Shown here piece after piece: positions 1-9,442 of a stretch of 64,000 nucleotides of DNA. A program made the position numbers and the translations under genes. Location: positions 224,400-288,399 of the forward strand of contig NZ_CP096568.1 of NCBI RefSeq assembly GCF_023221595.1. The letters run 5' to 3'. The stretch is from Rhodococcus qingshengii JCM 15477 (lineage in GTDB: Bacteria; Actinomycetota; Actinomycetes; Mycobacteriales; Mycobacteriaceae). The notes below the pieces were generated by a model. That model was given only the letters and a program-made list of their open reading frames with translations. It was not told the DNA's origin and ran no database searches. How positions within the stretch are numbered: position 1 is the first letter of the stretch; the number at the start of each line of letters is the position of its first letter.

Positions 1-1806
1 CGCAGGATATTCCAAGGCGATATTCGTTCCGTCCACGAAGGAAGATTTACGTTGACCCGCAGACCAACCGGATCTTTCTATAGATTCGATAACCTTTGGA
101 TTCGACGATAAATCGGAAATCAGTTTCGAAAATTCGTCGGCGTAGTTCTGTCCATCGAAATTTTTCGCACTGACTTGCCGGCATGTTAGTGACATTACTG
201 CCAGTTCACTAGCTGTAGTTTCAAGCACGCGTATCAGCCCCAAACGTAAATCTTGCGCATTCCTAGACTCGAAAAGCCAGCCAGTTTCTCCATCTGACAC
301 CACTTCCGATACACCAAATACGTCCGCAGCGAGAACTGGAACCCCAAACGTCATTGCTTCGAGGATTGATCTCGGAAGGGATTCGACATCGGATGCACTC
401 ACTAGCACATCCGCGGCACGAAACCAGCGATACGTATTTGAATCGATATCAACGATACGCACTGACGAACTTATCCCAAGATCGTTGACCGCTCGGATGA
501 CTGAATCGCCGTATGGGCTAGGATGGTTGCCGACGATGACCAGTTTTGCATTAGGATAGTTTTCGACGACTGCGGCGAATTCATACACAAGGGCGAACTG
601 CGACTTCCGTTCCTGAACTATTCCCATGCAGAGCAGAATGAAATCCGATTCCTCGAATCCCAATCCCTCTCGAATTGTCGACTTGGAGTGTTCGGCCTCG
701 TAACTTTTAATCACTGGGAGGTCGATACCGTATCGAATGCAGCGGGTACGAAGTTGTGGCAACATGTCGCGAAACATGTTCTCCGTAGCTTCGGCTACGA
801 ATATGTTCACATTAGTATTGAGAAGAGTCGTTCGCAGTCTTCCGACCACATTCTGGTCAGGTTTCTTAAGATGGCCACCCCACAGGTGTGTATTGAAGAC
901 GTCTAACTGAAATGACTCGTGGATGACCCAAGCGACTGGAATTCCAATCTGGATAGCCGCGTCGGCGCCGATGAACTCACCGAGGGTATTAGAAATAACC
1001 ACATCACATTTCCAAGCGAGCAACAACGCGGAAAGCTCAGCGCGGCGGTCGACGTATCTGCGCGCGTCTGACGGGGTTTCCGATCCTATGTGGACCTCGA
1101 TGTCTGCAGATTCGAGCTCCGCTCGCAATACGCCGTCGCGTGGGCAGATCACCAAGAAATCGGCGACCTCGTCGGCCGCCATCCTCAGCAGCAGCTCCTG
1201 CAGATACAGCTCGCCGCCGCCGATGTTCAGGGAGTGGGCAAATACACACACGCGCGGCCTATCCACCGTAAGCTCCGGAGCTGAACGACTCAGATCCCCG
1301 AAACTGGCAGCGGAAGGCAACGCCGGCACGGGTACTTGCGCGGCAACGGTCACGACAACACGATTCGACCGCCACGCGGTACCGTCTGCAGCAACTGCTC
1401 GCACGGAAATCGAGACCTTGTGATCTGCTTTTCCTGCCGGCAATGCAATTGTCTCGCTGAATCCAGCTCCAACGTCAAACATAACGTCTTGGACCTTCGC
1501 AGCAACCACATCGTGGCGAGGCTCGCACCGACGCGCTCGTATCGGTTTCTCGTTGTCAATCTGGATTAGCACAACGTCGGCAGCTCGTTGTCCGATCATC
1601 GCCCACCCTGCAACCCTGACAACATTCTGGCTGACCACGTCCCCCTGGCGAGGAAAGTCAAGGTTACCGCTCACGTTTTCGGTGTTTGCTGAGCGTTGCA
1701 AGATCCGTCTCAGAGAGAAGCTCCGCGCTCCGTTCAACATTCGAGAGGATCTAGCCTTAAACGTACGACGAACTCGCCCATTGAATGCTGTGGTATAGCT
1801 TTTCAT
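1..1806 (-). CDS. GT4-type glycosyltransferase, C-terminus cut by window edge
   Basis: The frame is open from an ATG at 1806 to the window start (about 602 codons), so the C-terminus is missing. Residues about 45-140 form a beta-rich accessory domain (motif PIRARRCEPR). From about residue 165 a GT-B glycosyltransferase begins (VCVFAHSLNIGGGELYL), with the nucleotide-sugar half containing ESLPRSILEAMTFGVPVLAAD, the usual GT4 donor-binding region. It is clearly paralogous to the gene ending at 5106, in both the accessory and the GT4 domain. It probably transfers a sugar during surface polysaccharide or glycolipid synthesis in the cytoplasm; acceptor and sugar cannot be read from sequence. An ATG at 1740 is an alternative start; no good ribosome-binding site precedes either. 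Confidence 0.8.
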   Translation of the reverse strand, partial: MKSYTTAFNGRVRRTFKARSSRMLNGARSFSLRRILQRSANTENVSGNLDFPRQGDVVSQNVVRVAGWAMIGQRAADVVLIQIDNEKPIRARRCEPRHDVVAAKVQDVMFDVGAGFSETIALPAGKADHKVSISVRAVAADGTAWRSNRVVVTVAAQVPVPALPSAASFGDLSRSAPELTVDRPRVCVFAHSLNIGGGELYLQELLLRMAADEVADFLVICPRDGVLRAELESADIEVHIGSETPSDARRYVDRRAELSALLLAWKCDVVISNTLGEFIGADAAIQIGIPVAWVIHESFQLDVFNTHLWGGHLKKPDQNVVGRLRTTLLNTNVNIFVAEATENMFRDMLPQLRTRCIRYGIDLPVIKSYEAEHSKSTIREGLGFEESDFILLCMGIVQERKSQFALVYEFAAVVENYPNAKLVIVGNHPSPYGDSVIRAVNDLGISSSVRIVDIDSNTYRWFRAADVLVSASDVESLPRSILEAMTFGVPVLAADVFGVSEVVSDGETGWLFESRNAQDLRLGLIRVLETTASELAVMSLTCRQVSAKNFDGQNYADEFSKLISDLSSNPKVIESIERSGWSAGQRKSSFVDGTNIALEYPA

Positions 1807-2190
1807 GTCACGTAACATAGCTTAGATTTGGCGTAACTGAACTATCACGTGGTCGGTTATGACGACGCTGAAGGATACTGCGAGGAGATAGCTGAGATCC
1901 CCAGCAGAATCCGTGTGGCCACAGGGTTGGGTCGGCCACAGAGTCGTGCCTCTTGCCATGGGCGATGGTATTTCGTGGCAGAGTCCGGCCGACTGCGCAA
2001 ACACCCCCATCGAACGACTCAGGCGATGTCGGATGCAGCCACTATGCGTTCGGTTCGGTTCATCAGGGGCTGGTAGACGGTCTTGCGGCGCTGGAGGAAC
2101 GCGGGCTGTGAGGCACATTGGTTTTCGTTTGTTACTTCGAGTTCGTTCTCGTAGAGAGTCGTTTCGACCAAATGGACAATATTGCGGCAG
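1807..2190. other. Gene-poor gap, no recognised feature
   Basis: About 380 bases between two minus-strand genes. Short open frames exist on both strands but none has a ribosome-binding site or a recognisable product. It could hold the promoter of the glycosyltransferase starting at 1806. Confidence 0.4.
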
Positions 2191-3339
2191 TCAGACGCTG
2201 GCGCGAAAGCCTGTGACGCCCCGAACCACCCGATCGATATGTGAGTCGTCCATACTCGCCCAGAGTGGCAATCGAATCAGGCGAGACGAGAAGTCCATGC
2301 TTCTGACGCAGGGGGTCGGTGTGCGACCAAATTTATAACCGGCGGGGCTCGTATCGAGTGGAAGGTAGTGGAACGGTGCTGAAATTCCCAGTGCATGGAG
2401 GTGGCTGATCAAGTCATCACGGTCCTGTTCGGTCGCAGTCAGCATGTAGAACAGATGCCCTGTATGTTCACGATCGGCAGGAACCGACATCAATTGCACG
2501 CGGTTCGCAGTAGCCCATTCAGGAAGCGCGCGAGAATATGCATCCCAAACGTAGCGCCTTCTGGATTGGATGATATCGAATTCATCAAGTTGGGAACTGA
2601 GCACCGCCGCATTGAATTCACTTGGAAGGTAGCTCGATCCAAGGTCCTGCCAGGTGTACTTGTCCACCGATCCACGCAGGAATCTGGCTCGGTCGGTGCC
2701 CTTCTCCCGGATCATCTCCGCACGCGACATCAACGCCTGGTCGCTGATCAGAATGGCTCCGCCCTCACCACAATGAATGTTCTTGGTGTCATGGAAGCTC
2801 AGAGTGCCCATCACTCCCAGTGTGCCTAACTTCCTACCTCGCCAAGTGCCTCCAAGTCCGTGCGCATTGTCTTCGACTATAGGAAGTCCGTATTGCTCGG
2901 ACAGGGAGAGTAAAGTCTCCATATCGGCTGCAACACCCCCATAGTGCATGACGTAAATCGCATTGGTTCGAGAAGTGATCGCCGCGACGACCGAGTCGGG
3001 GTCGATATTTCCTGTGGAAGTATCAATGTCCACGAATACACAAGTTGCGCCGCGTAAGGCCACAGAATCTGCTGCGGAGGGAAACGTGAAGCTGGGGATA
3101 ATTACTTCGTCCCCGACGCCGAGGTCAAGTAACAAGCCAGCCAATTCGAGGGCATGTGTGCATGACGTCGTCAACAGCATATGCGGCGCCCCTGTTATCA
3201 ACTTGAGCTTGGCGGTAGCTGCGGCAGTGAAGGGGCCGTCTCCGTGGGCATGATCGGAGAGCAGTACTGCCTCAATGTTCGCCAATGACTCCTTCGTGCG
3301 ATACGGCCTGCTGAACGGAATCGTAGTTTCATACTGCAT
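2191..3339 (-). CDS. DegT/DnrJ/EryC1/StrS-family sugar aminotransferase (WecE-like)
   Basis: A 382-residue PLP-dependent aminotransferase, the usual length for dTDP-4-amino-4,6-dideoxygalactose transaminase (WecE/RffA). The N-terminal IPFSRPYR and HGDGPFT motifs, the PLP-binding VEDNAHG region and the Schiff-base lysine in SFHDTKN (about residue 187) are intact. Such enzymes convert a dTDP-4-keto-6-deoxyhexose to the 4-amino sugar using glutamate. The neighbouring glycosyltransferases suggest that the sugar goes into a surface glycan. The ATG at 3339 is preceded by GGAG about 10 nt upstream. The substrate is inferred from family resemblance; other 4-keto sugars are possible. Confidence 0.88.
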   Translation of the reverse strand: MQYETTIPFSRPYRTKESLANIEAVLLSDHAHGDGPFTAAATAKLKLITGAPHMLLTTSCTHALELAGLLLDLGVGDEVIIPSFTFPSAADSVALRGATCVFVDIDTSTGNIDPDSVVAAITSRTNAIYVMHYGGVAADMETLLSLSEQYGLPIVEDNAHGLGGTWRGRKLGTLGVMGTLSFHDTKNIHCGEGGAILISDQALMSRAEMIREKGTDRARFLRGSVDKYTWQDLGSSYLPSEFNAAVLSSQLDEFDIIQSRRRYVWDAYSRALPEWATANRVQLMSVPADREHTGHLFYMLTATEQDRDDLISHLHALGISAPFHYLPLDTSPAGYKFGRTPTPCVRSMDFSSRLIRLPLWASMDDSHIDRVVRGVTGFRASV

Positions 3340-3700
3340 TCGTCAGCACTCCAATCGGGATGATCAGTACAGGTACACCACAGGACTTCGATGGACTGCC
3401 CGGCGGGGCATCGCGGGTCGAGTTACCTCTGTGACCGAGCATTCGCACGTTGCACCTGTCGCATTGGCACCTAAGGCCGAAAAAACTACATCAACACCCG
3501 GATAACAGTCCCAATTTGACAACACCGGGTAGCCACAGCGATTGCGTGCACGTTATCACTGCGTGTGCGGTGGAGCAGACGCTGGGCCGTTCGATTCCAG
3601 TTCAATCACGAACTAGCTGTTGTGGGTATGGACGTTGCTGACGCGGGATTGAAGTGGACGGGCTGGTCCTCGGTGCGAGAATGGGAATTGCGAAATACCC
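3340..3700. other. Intergenic stretch without recognisable genes
   Basis: Nothing protein-like is supported here. It separates the aminotransferase from IS3-type debris and probably contains the aminotransferase promoter. Confidence 0.35.
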
Positions 3701-4060
3701 GCGCTCGACCAAAAAAGGGGCTCTTCCGGTTTGGATCACTAGTTGCTGCAAGGGAATTCACAGATCGCTTCACTGACTTGTAACCACGAGCATCGGCGTA
3801 CCGGGATCTGCTTGCACACTCCCGCCGATGTTCACTTCGGACTCGCCCCGGAAATGCCGCTGACTGCAGAAGTGTCCTCGTTGCAGCTCGCGAGCAACAC
3901 CCTCACCGTTTGGGCACCACAGCTGCGCCGAAATTTCTTAATCTACCCGACAGCGTCTAAATCTCCGACCGGCCGCCGAATCCAAGTCTGCAGAGGACTC
4001 CGAAACCGCAACCGCTCAACACCTATTGGACTCAACCGCCTTGACAAGTTCCGGTCACCT
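3700..4060 (+). pseudogene. Remnant of an IS3-family transposase C-terminus
   Basis: Translation on the plus strand reads CNHEHRRTGICLHTPADVHFGLA, split here as CNHEHRRTGI then CLHTPADVHFG. This is the well-known C-terminal region of IS3-family integrase-type transposases (WYNHEHRHSGI...TPADVHYG). After a frame change it continues as RLGTTAAPKFLNLPDSV, again typical of the last residues of actinobacterial IS3 transposases. The start, the catalytic core and the element ends are absent. It is a decayed fragment with at least one frameshift and an internal stop, showing past IS activity between the polysaccharide genes. Confidence 0.7.
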
Positions 4061-4268
4061 GATGAGGGTCATGCCAAGCACTTGGAGGCAGGCCTGTAAG
4101 GGGCCACAACCTCGCGACAACGAGGTCGGGCAGGCTTCTAATTAAGCCACCGAAGCAAGACTGGGCCGGCGTCTCCGCCACAACACAGTGGACAACCCGG
4201 CAAGTACATCCCGAAGGAGCAAAGCGATTCATGAGTCACGCGCCGCTGTAGCGACGACACCTACTCTG

Positions 4269-4763
4269 TCAGCCAGCCGCTGGTGGGCCGTCAACAACAC
4301 CTAAATGCGATTCAGGCACGTCACGAAGAATGTCGCATTTCTTCTTGTAACTAGGATTTTCCGGATCATTAAAAGCGGCTTCGTCGTATACGGCCTTAAG
4401 AGCGGTGAGGCCGATGACTTTCAGCGACAAACCAAAGAAATCGAAGCAGTCGAAATGATGTTCGCCAGGGTGATACAACTCGATAGAATCCAATTCTATC
4501 TTCGAACCTCCCTTGAGTAGAATTAGGGAACGCCACTCAGAATCGAAGCTGTGCTCGATTTCCCTGTCGTTGAGTATTGCCAACACACTCCCGAGGCATG
4601 CATCTGGCACAAGAAAATCCAAATCGTTCACAGGAATACTTTCATCCCCGGTGTAATGACGGACGGCAAGACTACCATAGATAATAGGTGTGACACCTAC
4701 CTCGTCGCAGATTGACAGCACCTCTTCACAGAATGATTTGAAACGTAGCAGTGATTTATCCAC
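4269..4763 (-). CDS. Small nucleotidyltransferase-fold protein
   Basis: A 164-residue protein with a minimal nucleotidyltransferase pattern: IIYGSLAVRHY (GS motif, about residue 30) followed by VNDLDFLV (DxD-type motif, about residue 47). A later strand, SKIELDSIELY, could supply the third acidic residue. Such proteins transfer NMP groups to proteins, RNA or antibiotics, or act as toxins, and the real substrate cannot be inferred. The GTG start at 4763 has AAAGGGA about 6 nt upstream. No antitoxin-like partner is adjacent. Its base composition is more AT-rich than its neighbours, suggesting separate acquisition. Confidence 0.6.
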   Translation of the reverse strand: MDKSLLRFKSFCEEVLSICDEVGVTPIIYGSLAVRHYTGDESIPVNDLDFLVPDACLGSVLAILNDREIEHSFDSEWRSLILLKGGSKIELDSIELYHPGEHHFDCFDFFGLSLKVIGLTALKAVYDEAAFNDPENPSYKKKCDILRDVPESHLGVVDGPPAAG

Positions 4764-5105
4764 TAATATCCCTTTGAGAATTGAGGAAGCCAGACACAGG
4801 ATCTATGAACCTTTCTTCGACTTGGACGGAATTCGACTACTGCCAGGCGATGAAAGTGGATGGTGGCCTCGCCACGGTGCAGCCGAGTCCGAAGCTTGTC
4901 ACTACTACATCGCTTTTCCGTCTTGGCACCCATTGAGGCATCTGAACGGGTCAGGCTGGGTTGACTACTGTTTACCTTCACCAGTTTTCGACTATTCCTG
5001 CAGCCTGCACTGTGGATCCTTGAGTTTCTACTCGTGACTGTCGACGGCCTTTTCGACGATCCCCGGCAGCGCCTCTACCTGACAGTGACTGAACACCGGA
5101 CGTCA
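4764..5105. other. Gap without recognised gene
   Basis: About 340 bases between the nucleotidyltransferase-like gene and the second GT4 gene. Only short, unsupported frames are seen. It likely contains the promoter for the GTG start at 4763. Confidence 0.35.
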
Positions 5106-7346
5106 TCAGCGCACGAGTTCCAGAAAAAGATCCTTGTATTCCGCGGCGTAGCCTTGCCCGTCGAAACTGCGTGACGCGCCGCGGCTTTGTGCGGACATTT
5201 CCGAGAGTTCCGTCTCGCTGCACTCCAGCGCACGACGCAGTCCTTCCCTGAGTTGCGATCCGCAACGCGGTTCGAACAGCCAGCCAGTGGAACTGTCCGA
5301 GACAACCTCGGCCGTACCGAAAATGTCGGTGGCAAGTATGGGAAGGCCGAAAGCCATGCCCTCGAGGAATGAGCGTGGAAGCGATTCGCTATCTGATGCA
5401 TTAACCAGAATATCAGCACATGCGTACCACCGGTAGTGATCCGGATCGACGTCGATAACCTGCACGGAATCTTCTATCCCGAGTTCAACGACACGTCGCT
5501 TGACTGCGACACCGTAGGCCGTCGGAACATAGCCCACCAGAACGAGTTTCGCGTTCGGGAATTCGTCGAGAACGGTAGCGAATTCATTCACGAGCGGGAT
5601 TTGGGCTTTACGTTCGGTGAGGGTGCCTATGCAGAGAAGAACACGGTCGGCCGGAGAGAAGCCGAACGCTCGACGAATCGCATCCCGGTCATGTGTCTGC
5701 TCGTATTGCGTAATCTTGTCCAGCTCGATTCCGTAACGGATGCAGCGTGTCCTTGCAGCCGGTTCCATCTGCTGAAGCATCTCACGCGTCGCTTCCGATT
5801 CGAAGATCACAGCATTAGCCGTTGTCAGCGCGACACGAAGTCGTTCCACGACTTCTTCCGGCATCTCTGCTCGGCGATCTCCCCACAAGAGGCGGTTGAA
5901 CACGTCGATGCCGAATGACTCGTGAATCACCCATACGGACGGCAGACCGAGCGCCGACGCGGCCTCGACCCCGATGAACTGCCCCATGGTGTTGACCATA
6001 ACGACGTCACAACGCCACGCCAGCAGCACACTGCTCAGCTCGGCGACGCGATCGACGTATCGGCGCGCATCGGCAGGTGGATCCGAACCAATGTGCACCG
6101 CAATGCCCACTTCCTCCAGAGCGGTCCTCATGACACCGTCCTCGGGGCAGATCACCATGAAGTCCGCGACACCGGCAGCAGTCAGGCGAAGCAGCAGTTC
6201 TTCCAGGTAGAGCTCTGCGCCGCCGATACTCAACGAATGGGTAAAAATGCAGATCCGCGGCCTCACCGAGGGTTCACGTACCGGCACCTCGAAGTCACGG
6301 GCGAAGGCGGCTTTCGGCAACTCCGCCGGCTGTGCCGGTTGTACAACTGTGAAGGTGACCGGCGTCGAGTTCCAGATCCTCCCCGACCGCCCGACCGCGC
6401 GCACTTTCAACGTGATCTGGTCGGTCGCAGCAGTCCTCCGTATCGGCACCAACTCGTAATATCCAGCACCGAAATCCTGAGCCACCACGGCGTCCACGAG
6501 ATCGGGGCGAAGATCGCACCGGCGGGCCCGAATCGGCGGTTGTTCGTCGATACAGATTTCGATGAAGTCGGCGGCCTGTCCGTCGATCACCACCCAGCCG
6601 TTGACCTGAACGACCGGTCCCGCTATCACCGCTCCGGAGCAGGGTTCGTCGACGCTGCCATCCGTTACCGCAACATCCTCGACAACCCCCGATACCAATA
6701 AATCACCGCCATCCACCACAACGACGTCCTCAACGACCGGTCCCGCAATCACCGCTCCGGAGCAGGGTTCGTCGACGCTGCCATGTTCGTCGACGCTGCC
6801 ATCCCTTACCGCAACATCCTCGACAACCCCCGACACCAATAAATCATCACCGTCATCGATTGCAACCATGTCTGATTCACACTGGTCGCCCGAATCCTCT
6901 GTGGATAGAACACGGATTGACCGTCGCCCGAAGGAACGTCGGCAGCTCGCCGTGACTGCGACGACCTCGAGGACCTCACCGGCCCAGGACGGAGACACCT
7001 CCAGATCGAACGACCAACCACTCCTTGCCGCGAAGTCTCCAACAGCCTCAGCTACGTCGGAGCGGTACAAGATCGGGACTGCAAGTGCAAGCAACTTCCC
7101 GCTGAGGCGCACGGCGACGTCTACGCTTTCATCCTCGGAGGCGGCCCAGCCGGAGATACTCAAAATACCCGCGTGCGTCGATATCTCCGACTCCTCGACC
7201 GCATCGAGTTCCCAATACCCCAGAATGGACGCGGACGCCGAGATTTGACGACCGAATCTCCGCGTCCCGGCCCTCAGTCGCTCCATCTCCTGTCCGACAC
7301 GATTGGAAACCCGTCGCAGAATCCTTGCCTCGATATCTTGAGCCAT
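5106..7346 (-). CDS. Large GT4 glycosyltransferase with N-terminal beta domains and acidic repeats
   Basis: This is a 746-residue protein. Residues 1-55 are helical. Two beta-rich modules lie at about 60-150 (SISGWAASEDES) and 245-335 (NGWVVIDGQA, PPIRARRCDLRP). Between them is an acidic low-complexity stretch with repeats of SGVVEDVAV and SVDEPCSGAVIAGPVV, encoded by duplicated DNA. The GT-B enzyme occupies about 365-746 (ICIFTHSLSIGGAELYLEEL, then ESLPRSFLEGMAFGLPILA). It resembles the gene at 1-1806 in domain order, but that gene lacks the first module and the repeats. It probably acts in cell-envelope glycan synthesis. The start at 7346 lacks a clear ribosome-binding site. Confidence 0.82.
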   Translation of the reverse strand: MAQDIEARILRRVSNRVGQEMERLRAGTRRFGRQISASASILGYWELDAVEESEISTHAGILSISGWAASEDESVDVAVRLSGKLLALAVPILYRSDVAEAVGDFAARSGWSFDLEVSPSWAGEVLEVVAVTASCRRSFGRRSIRVLSTEDSGDQCESDMVAIDDGDDLLVSGVVEDVAVRDGSVDEHGSVDEPCSGAVIAGPVVEDVVVVDGGDLLVSGVVEDVAVTDGSVDEPCSGAVIAGPVVQVNGWVVIDGQAADFIEICIDEQPPIRARRCDLRPDLVDAVVAQDFGAGYYELVPIRRTAATDQITLKVRAVGRSGRIWNSTPVTFTVVQPAQPAELPKAAFARDFEVPVREPSVRPRICIFTHSLSIGGAELYLEELLLRLTAAGVADFMVICPEDGVMRTALEEVGIAVHIGSDPPADARRYVDRVAELSSVLLAWRCDVVMVNTMGQFIGVEAASALGLPSVWVIHESFGIDVFNRLLWGDRRAEMPEEVVERLRVALTTANAVIFESEATREMLQQMEPAARTRCIRYGIELDKITQYEQTHDRDAIRRAFGFSPADRVLLCIGTLTERKAQIPLVNEFATVLDEFPNAKLVLVGYVPTAYGVAVKRRVVELGIEDSVQVIDVDPDHYRWYACADILVNASDSESLPRSFLEGMAFGLPILATDIFGTAEVVSDSSTGWLFEPRCGSQLREGLRRALECSETELSEMSAQSRGASRSFDGQGYAAEYKDLFLELVR
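6612..6856. repeat. Imperfect tandem duplication inside the GT4 gene
   Basis: About 100 bases beginning GACCGGTCCCGC at 6612 recur at 6735 with few changes. The second copy also contains an extra short duplication of TTCGTCGACGCTGCCAT. Both copies stay in frame and create the acidic repeats of the encoded protein, a likely site of repeat-number variation. Confidence 0.8.
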
Positions 7347-8332
7347 GTGCGGAACGATAACTTATCGTCCGAGGGGTGCCGTATCGGCAACACAATCAAA
7401 GGTTCGGGCACCGCATATGACCTGCAACGCCTTCGCCGATCTACGAGCACTGATCATGCGGCGCACCTACGGACCCGAACTTCCCTCTTGCGAAATAATT
7501 CGGCTGGCATCCGCGCGATACTATGGCTCTTCGACTTTTGTTCAGGCAACAGTATGAAAACTGATCTGCGGGGACCCGTTGTATGTGGGTGACGTAAGCG
7601 TAACCGCCGAGCCGAATTCTCGCGATAACGAACTCGCGTGCCGCGCATTTCGCGGTTCTTGACCAAACCTGTTGTATCCCTGTCCGCGCACGAACCCGTT
7701 GATCTCCTGCCCAACCACTTATCCACCGTGGTCGCCAACGTCCACACTTCGAGAATGTTCACCCGGCGCACACCACACACCGCGTTCTGGTTAAGTTCTT
7801 GTGTGACAACGCTCCCACCCGTTCAGCAGCCATTCGTGGTTGGCCGGACTCGGGAGTGGCCTTGCCGCCGGCCTGGGTACGCAAGTCACCACAAATGAAC
7901 GAGTACTTCCATTGCTATATCTGCACGGCCCGACCACCAACGACTTCGGACCGGCCCGAGCAGTTCCTCGGATCCGGCGCCGGTCTGTCGGCGGCCTCGA
8001 TCACCCGGTTGACGACGCAGCGGCAGACGGGGCGAAGGCCTTCCAAGAACGCGACCTCTTCGGCGCCGGGGCGACCGAGCCTGCAAGCGCCGGATAGGAG
8101 CTGCTTGAAAACTCACTCCACAGGAATTGACAACATCTCCTTCCGTCTTGCTCGGCTAGACATCGCCGTAAGTCGAGACCACGCTCAAGGTATCGTCGCC
8201 AATAACTCCACTATTGATCACGGCATCACACGTCGAGACGAACACGACTCCTGATCAGTGACGGATACCCCGGAGCCGGCAACACGTGTAGTCGAAGCCG
8301 AATCGATCCGACACTGATCGAACGAGCAACAC
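7347..8332. other. Long gene-poor region between glycosyltransferases
   Basis: Nearly 1 kb without a convincing gene. The minus-strand frames are broken by stops and have no recognisable domains. The region may contain decayed mobile DNA, but I cannot name it. Confidence 0.35.
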
Positions 8333-9442
8333 TCAATCACCGTCGCCCCGGGACATAGCACGCAGAGTTTTCTCATAGGTGGCACATACACCCTCCCAGG
8401 TGTAGGCAGCACCCTGACGCTGCAACACTTTCGCCCGCAGATTCGCCTGGAGCGCCTTGTCGGAAAGCACTATCTCCAATTGTCTTGCAATGGCTGAAGA
8501 CTCGGGCTCGACGAATAGTCCAGCCTCCCCGAGCACCTCACGGTTGAACGCCGTGTCTCGCGCCACTACTGGCGCACCGCAGGCCATCGCCTGAACTAAC
8601 GCGGGGTTGGTCCCACCGACGCTGTGCCCATGGAAGTACACCCCCGCGTGTTCGAACAACGAAAATAGAAACTTATCGTCATTGATATGACCGAGCCAGT
8701 GGATCCGATCAGACCTGGCTGAGAGTGACTCAGCTCGATTGTCGAATTCGCCGCCATATCCGGACGAGCCCACAATGACCACAGTCCAACGATGACTTAG
8801 TAATTCCGCAGCAGCAAAGAACTCCTCGATGGAATTCTCCGGAACAAATCTCGCAACCATCAGTGCATACGACCCTGATTCGAGTTCATTGCGCGGAGCT
8901 GACTTCTCGGGGATTGTACCGCCGTAGGGAATGAACACTCCGTCTCGTTTGAATTCTGCCTGCCATCTCTCCCCGAGCGCTTGAGAATCGTATACTAATT
9001 GATCGCCGAAACGTGCGGTCAATGAAGCACCTGCACGGAATACCGCCTTGGCCTGCCTGCTCCATTTCGCCCGTTCCCATTCGATACCGTCGACATTCAC
9101 CAAAGTTGGAATGCGGCGTGCCTTGAGCAAGGGTAGCCAATATCCGTTTGCCACGTTCATTACGAAAGCTACATCTGGGCGCTTCCACGCGGCATGCGCT
9201 ACCGAACTTAGTCCGTAAGACAGGGTGCTCAATGTCCTGGTCTCGATACCGACCGTTGTGACGGATCGCACCCGCGGATCATGCTCACTCCCAGTCAGAT
9301 CCGTTGTCCCGTCACGTCCGTAGACGGTCACGTCCCAACCACAGTCGGCCAGATAGGGAGAAAGACGCCGAACCAGCGTTTCAAAACCGCCATAATAGCT
9401 CGGATAGCCTCTGCTGCCGATAATCGCCACTGACCTGGTCAT
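8333..9442 (-). CDS. DUF1972/GT4-type glycosyltransferase (rhamnosyltransferase-like)
   Basis: A 369-residue protein if started at the ATG at 9442, which has AGAGGA 7 nt upstream; a longer frame extends upstream without support. The N-terminus VAIIGSRGYPSYYGGFET is the hallmark of the DUF1972 glycosyltransferases, often annotated as rhamnosyltransferases of capsule or exopolysaccharide clusters. The C-terminal half has the GT4 pattern (VGGTNPALVQAMACGAPVVA). It is cytoplasmic and probably adds a sugar to a lipid-linked glycan together with the neighbouring transferases. The sugar specificity is unknown. Confidence 0.87.
   Translation of the reverse strand: MTRSVAIIGSRGYPSYYGGFETLVRRLSPYLADCGWDVTVYGRDGTTDLTGSEHDPRVRSVTTVGIETRTLSTLSYGLSSVAHAAWKRPDVAFVMNVANGYWLPLLKARRIPTLVNVDGIEWERAKWSRQAKAVFRAGASLTARFGDQLVYDSQALGERWQAEFKRDGVFIPYGGTIPEKSAPRNELESGSYALMVARFVPENSIEEFFAAAELLSHRWTVVIVGSSGYGGEFDNRAESLSARSDRIHWLGHINDDKFLFSLFEHAGVYFHGHSVGGTNPALVQAMACGAPVVARDTAFNREVLGEAGLFVEPESSAIARQLEIVLSDKALQANLRAKVLQRQGAAYTWEGVCATYEKTLRAMSRGDGD

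Noticed and set aside
1807-2190. Possible transposase remnant
   Set aside because: No motif in any frame convinced me; left as an unexplained gap.
7840-8116. Short frames on both strands suggesting a decayed gene
   Set aside because: No recognisable domain and no start signal.
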